Of a stretch of 59,040 nt of DNA, positions 56,862-59,040 are shown in pieces; position 1 is the stretch's first letter; each line of letters begins with the position of its first letter. Source of the DNA: Oscillospiraceae bacterium. Its GTDB lineage: Bacteria > Bacillota > Clostridia > Oscillospirales > Oscillospiraceae. Below the pieces are notes generated by a model, which was given only the letters and a program-made list of their open reading frames with translations, did no database searches and had not been told where the DNA came from. The stretch lies in assembly GCA_009781515.1 (NCBI GenBank), contig WQXY01000013.1, positions 1 through 59,040 on the forward strand, in the 5' to 3' direction. The translations under genes were made by a program, and so were the position numbers.

Positions 56862-57863
56862 ATGGATTACAGAACTGACTCGCCGGAAATACTTCGCGAG
56901 TTTCTATTTTATCACGAAACAATTAAAGGACACTCCAAGAAAACCATTGACGAATACTACTTGGATATCCGTATGTTCTTCCGCTTTATAAAAATACATA
57001 AAAACCTCGTTCCACATGACACTGCATTTAACGACATTTCCATTAAAGATGTGGACATCAAGTTTGTGCAGTCTGTTACCATATCCGATGTTTATGAATA
57101 CCTCGCCTTTTTATCGCGTGACAGAGCGAAGCATCACAACAGCCGCAGAACCTCATATGGCTTGAGCACATCAACAAGAGCGCGCAAAGCAGCGGTAATC
57201 CGCTCGTACTATAAGTACCTCACGCTCAAATCAACCAATAACAGACTCAAAGAAAACCCCGTAGCAGACCTTGACGCTCCAAAAATACGAAAATCACTTC
57301 CCCGTTTTCTCAGTCTCGACGAAAGCGTCAAGTTGCTCGATAATGTGGACGGAATGTATCGGGAGCGTGATTTTTGTATACTCACTATATTTCTAAACTG
57401 CGGACTTCGGATATCGGAGCTTGCAGGGCTTAATATAACTGACATTCGTGAGGACTCCTTAGTTGTGCTCGGTAAAGGCAACAAAGAACGGATTGTATTT
57501 CTAAACGACGCGTGTGCCTCTGCCATAAACGAGTATTTGAAGATAAGAAAAGATATAACCGCCGTGGACAGGTACGCATTTTTTCTCTCAAGCCGCCGTA
57601 CGCGTATCAGCACCTCAACCATACATAGTCTTGTTAAAAAACACCTGCTTGTTGCAGGGCTTGACAGCACAAAATACTCATCTCACAAGCTTCGCCATAC
57701 CGCCGCTACCCTAATGCTAAAAAGCGGTGTTGACGTCAGAACTTTGCAGGAAATATTAGGACATGAGCACCTAAACACAACACAGATTTATACACATATA
57801 GAAAATAGCAGCCTGCGTGATGCTGCCATGAGGTCTCCTTTATCCAAATACAAAAAGAAATAA
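56862..57863 (+). CDS. Tyrosine recombinase of the XerC/XerD type
   Basis: A 333-residue site-specific recombinase. The N-terminal SAM-like core-binding domain (about 1-130) is followed by the catalytic domain with all active residues: Arg183 (CGLRISELAGL), Lys205 (GKGNKER), His275 and Arg278 (HKLRH), His301 (LGHEHL) and Tyr310 (IYTH). It is slightly longer than E. coli XerC or XerD. It may be the chromosome-dimer resolvase or an integrase of the neighbouring accessory patch; length and sequence favour a Xer protein. GAGGA precedes the ATG. It is convergent with rsgA, 12 bases apart. Confidence 0.92.
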   Translation: MDYRTDSPEILREFLFYHETIKGHSKKTIDEYYLDIRMFFRFIKIHKNLVPHDTAFNDISIKDVDIKFVQSVTISDVYEYLAFLSRDRAKHHNSRRTSYGLSTSTRARKAAVIRSYYKYLTLKSTNNRLKENPVADLDAPKIRKSLPRFLSLDESVKLLDNVDGMYRERDFCILTIFLNCGLRISELAGLNITDIREDSLVVLGKGNKERIVFLNDACASAINEYLKIRKDITAVDRYAFFLSSRRTRISTSTIHSLVKKHLLVAGLDSTKYSSHKLRHTAATLMLKSGVDVRTLQEILGHEHLNTTQIYTHIENSSLRDAAMRSPLSKYKKK

Positions 57864-57875
57864 GCGACTATGCCT

Positions 57876-58757
57876 CTATTTATGCTCCCACTCTTTATAT
57901 TCGCTTGCTTTTTCATAAAGCTTTTTATAACTGTCATGCCGGGATACTTGCAGCTTGCCCTCTTTCAGAGCCTGCAAGACACTGCAGCCCGGTTCATTTA
58001 TATGCATACAATCATCAAAACGGCAACTTCCGATATACGGCTCAAACTCAATAAAAAGGTGCTGAACATCTTCCTTGGGAGCAATATGCCCCGTATCAAA
58101 CGCAGAAAACCCGGGTGTGTCTGCAATCATTGCCCCGCATGATAAATCATAAAGTTCAACATGACGTGTGGTATGACGTCCCCGTCCGAGCTTTTTGCTG
58201 ACATCACCAATAGGAATACTGAAATTCGGGTCAATGCTGTTTAGAATACTCGATTTGCCAACCCCCGAGTTGCCTGTAAAAGCACACACAGCACCTTTAA
58301 TGACGGATATAAGCTCCTCTATCCCCTCACCTGTTACGGTACTTGTTCTAAGGACAGTTAAACCCGTATCCTTATAAATGTTATATAAATCATCTGCTGC
58401 GTCAATATCAGTCTTGTTTATGCACACAACAGGCTTACAGCTGCAGCTTGTTGCTATTGCGATCATTTTGTCTATAAGAAACGGGTCGGTAATAGGAATT
58501 GCCGCAGAAGCAATGATTATCATCATTTCAATATTAGCAAGCGGCGGTCTTACAAATGAATTAATGCGCGGCATTATTTCGGTAATAATTCCCTTACTTT
58601 CCTCTGCGACATCAATATTAATTTTTACTCTGTCGCCAACAAGCGGAGTGCTTTTGTCAAGACGAAAACGGCCTCTTGCCCTGCATGAAACCGTTTCTCC
58701 TGCGGCTTTTACATAGTAGAAGCCGCTCATTGCACTATAAATAATTCCCTCAATCAC
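57876..58757 (-). CDS. rsgA: Ribosome small subunit-dependent GTPase RsgA
   Basis: A 293-residue assembly GTPase that checks late 30S maturation. It has an OB-fold N-terminus, a circularly permuted GTPase (G4 NKTD comes before G1 GNSGVGKSS, then G3 DTPGFS), and a C-terminal zinc site CRFDDCMHINEPGC. Its start overlaps the prkC stop (ATGA on the minus strand), the usual prpC-prkC-rsgA order of Firmicutes. Confidence 0.97.
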   Translation of the reverse strand: MIEGIIYSAMSGFYYVKAAGETVSCRARGRFRLDKSTPLVGDRVKINIDVAEESKGIITEIMPRINSFVRPPLANIEMMIIIASAAIPITDPFLIDKMIAIATSCSCKPVVCINKTDIDAADDLYNIYKDTGLTVLRTSTVTGEGIEELISVIKGAVCAFTGNSGVGKSSILNSIDPNFSIPIGDVSKKLGRGRHTTRHVELYDLSCGAMIADTPGFSAFDTGHIAPKEDVQHLFIEFEPYIGSCRFDDCMHINEPGCSVLQALKEGKLQVSRHDSYKKLYEKASEYKEWEHK

Positions 58758-59040
58758 GGCTCAACCGGCGGCGGAGGCGGATCTGTCGGTGTTACTGTCG
58801 GCGGAGGTGGCGGCGGGTCAGTCGGCGGAGGCGGTGTGTCCGGCGGCAGTGTCGGAGTTGGTGTCGGCACAGGTCCTTTTGAAACAATAATCTGAATGAT
58901 TGAACCTGCCTGTACCCTCTCACCTGCCCTTTGCACAAACGCTATACTTCCCGCAGCTATAACCTCGTCATAGTCCTCAGACCAGTCTACTATAATATCC
59001 AAGTCCCTAATCGACTGCTCAACAACACTTCGCGTACGTC
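58754..59040 (-). CDS. PASTA-domain Ser/Thr kinase, C-terminal part only (prkC type)
   Basis: The gene enters from the right edge; about 95 residues are visible. They are the end of a PASTA repeat (SVVEQSIRDLDIIVDW ... AGERVQAGSIIQIIVSKG), which binds muropeptides outside the cell, followed by a tail of about 40 residues made mostly of Pro and Thr. The kinase domain is outside the window. Coupling to rsgA supports the PrkC identity. The Pro/Thr tail would be extracellular and may span or bind the wall. Confidence 0.88.
   Translation of the reverse strand, partial: RTRSVVEQSIRDLDIIVDWSEDYDEVIAAGSIAFVQRAGERVQAGSIIQIIVSKGPVPTPTPTLPPDTPPPPTDPPPPPPTVTPTDPPPPPVEP

Overview
The window reads as a chromosomal segment of an uncultured or little-known member of the Clostridia (Bacillota). 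Support: Firmicutes-type gene order and proteins (TrpR-like YerC, CdaR-ftsE-ftsX, dprA-topA-trmFO, rnc/smc/ftsY, rsfS-leuS, rsgA-prkC), strong AGGAGG-type ribosome binding sites, consensus sigma-A promoters with 17-base spacers, and a Firmicutes-type RpoB with an acidic tail. Two GH94 disaccharide phosphorylases, a xylulokinase and a GH127 beta-L-arabinofuranosidase suggest a plant-fibre user, possibly from a gut. The species cannot be named from the sequence.

Layout. 1-184 is the cut-off start of a MNT-type nucleotidyltransferase. 298-836 is a five-gene tRNA operon on the minus strand (Val-Asp-Phe-Gly-Cys) with a consensus promoter. 839-5349 is a minus-strand operon punA, radical SAM (TIGR03960 type), DUF2344, pfkA, yerC. 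A tRNA-Pro runs divergently and appears to share its -35 box with the punA promoter. 5669-8833 is a large seven-helix hybrid histidine kinase. 9215-20999 is the rpoB-rpoC-rpsL-rpsG-fusA-tuf block, lacking the usual upstream rplKAJL. 21333-26477 is cdaR-like, ftsE, ftsX, an M23 hydrolase and an S41 protease, a cell-wall cutting module. 26562-35811 is greA-lysS-rRNA methyltransferase-dprA-topA-trmFO-plsX-rnc. Between rnc and smc sit three sugar genes (GH94, GH94, xylulokinase), followed by a terminator and a fresh promoter for smc-ftsY-rdgB-nadD/yqeK-LCP-rsfS-leuS. A GH127 gene trails leuS. 54688-56606 is a small accessory patch (MNT/HEPN pair, a five-helix membrane protein, and a membrane-anchored ribbon-helix-helix protein), followed by a tyrosine recombinase. 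The right edge has rsgA and the PASTA tail of a prkC-type kinase on the minus strand.

The most unusual signal is a hairpin of about 100 bases present twice, in opposite orientation, at 21054-21156 (after tuf) and 38203-38302 (between the two GH94 genes). A 48-base centre is identical in both. The flanking arms differ in sequence, yet each stays self-complementary through paired changes, and a bulged G near the foot is kept. No family I know matches it. It could be a structured RNA, a protein-bound DNA hairpin, or a non-autonomous mobile element. Other points of interest are a histidine kinase whose terminal HPt-like domain has Arg instead of the phospho-accepting His, a NadD-YqeK fusion, terminators buried in the tRNA operon, a membrane-tethered RHH protein, and a phosphofructokinase with Cys at a position that normally reports ATP versus PPi use.
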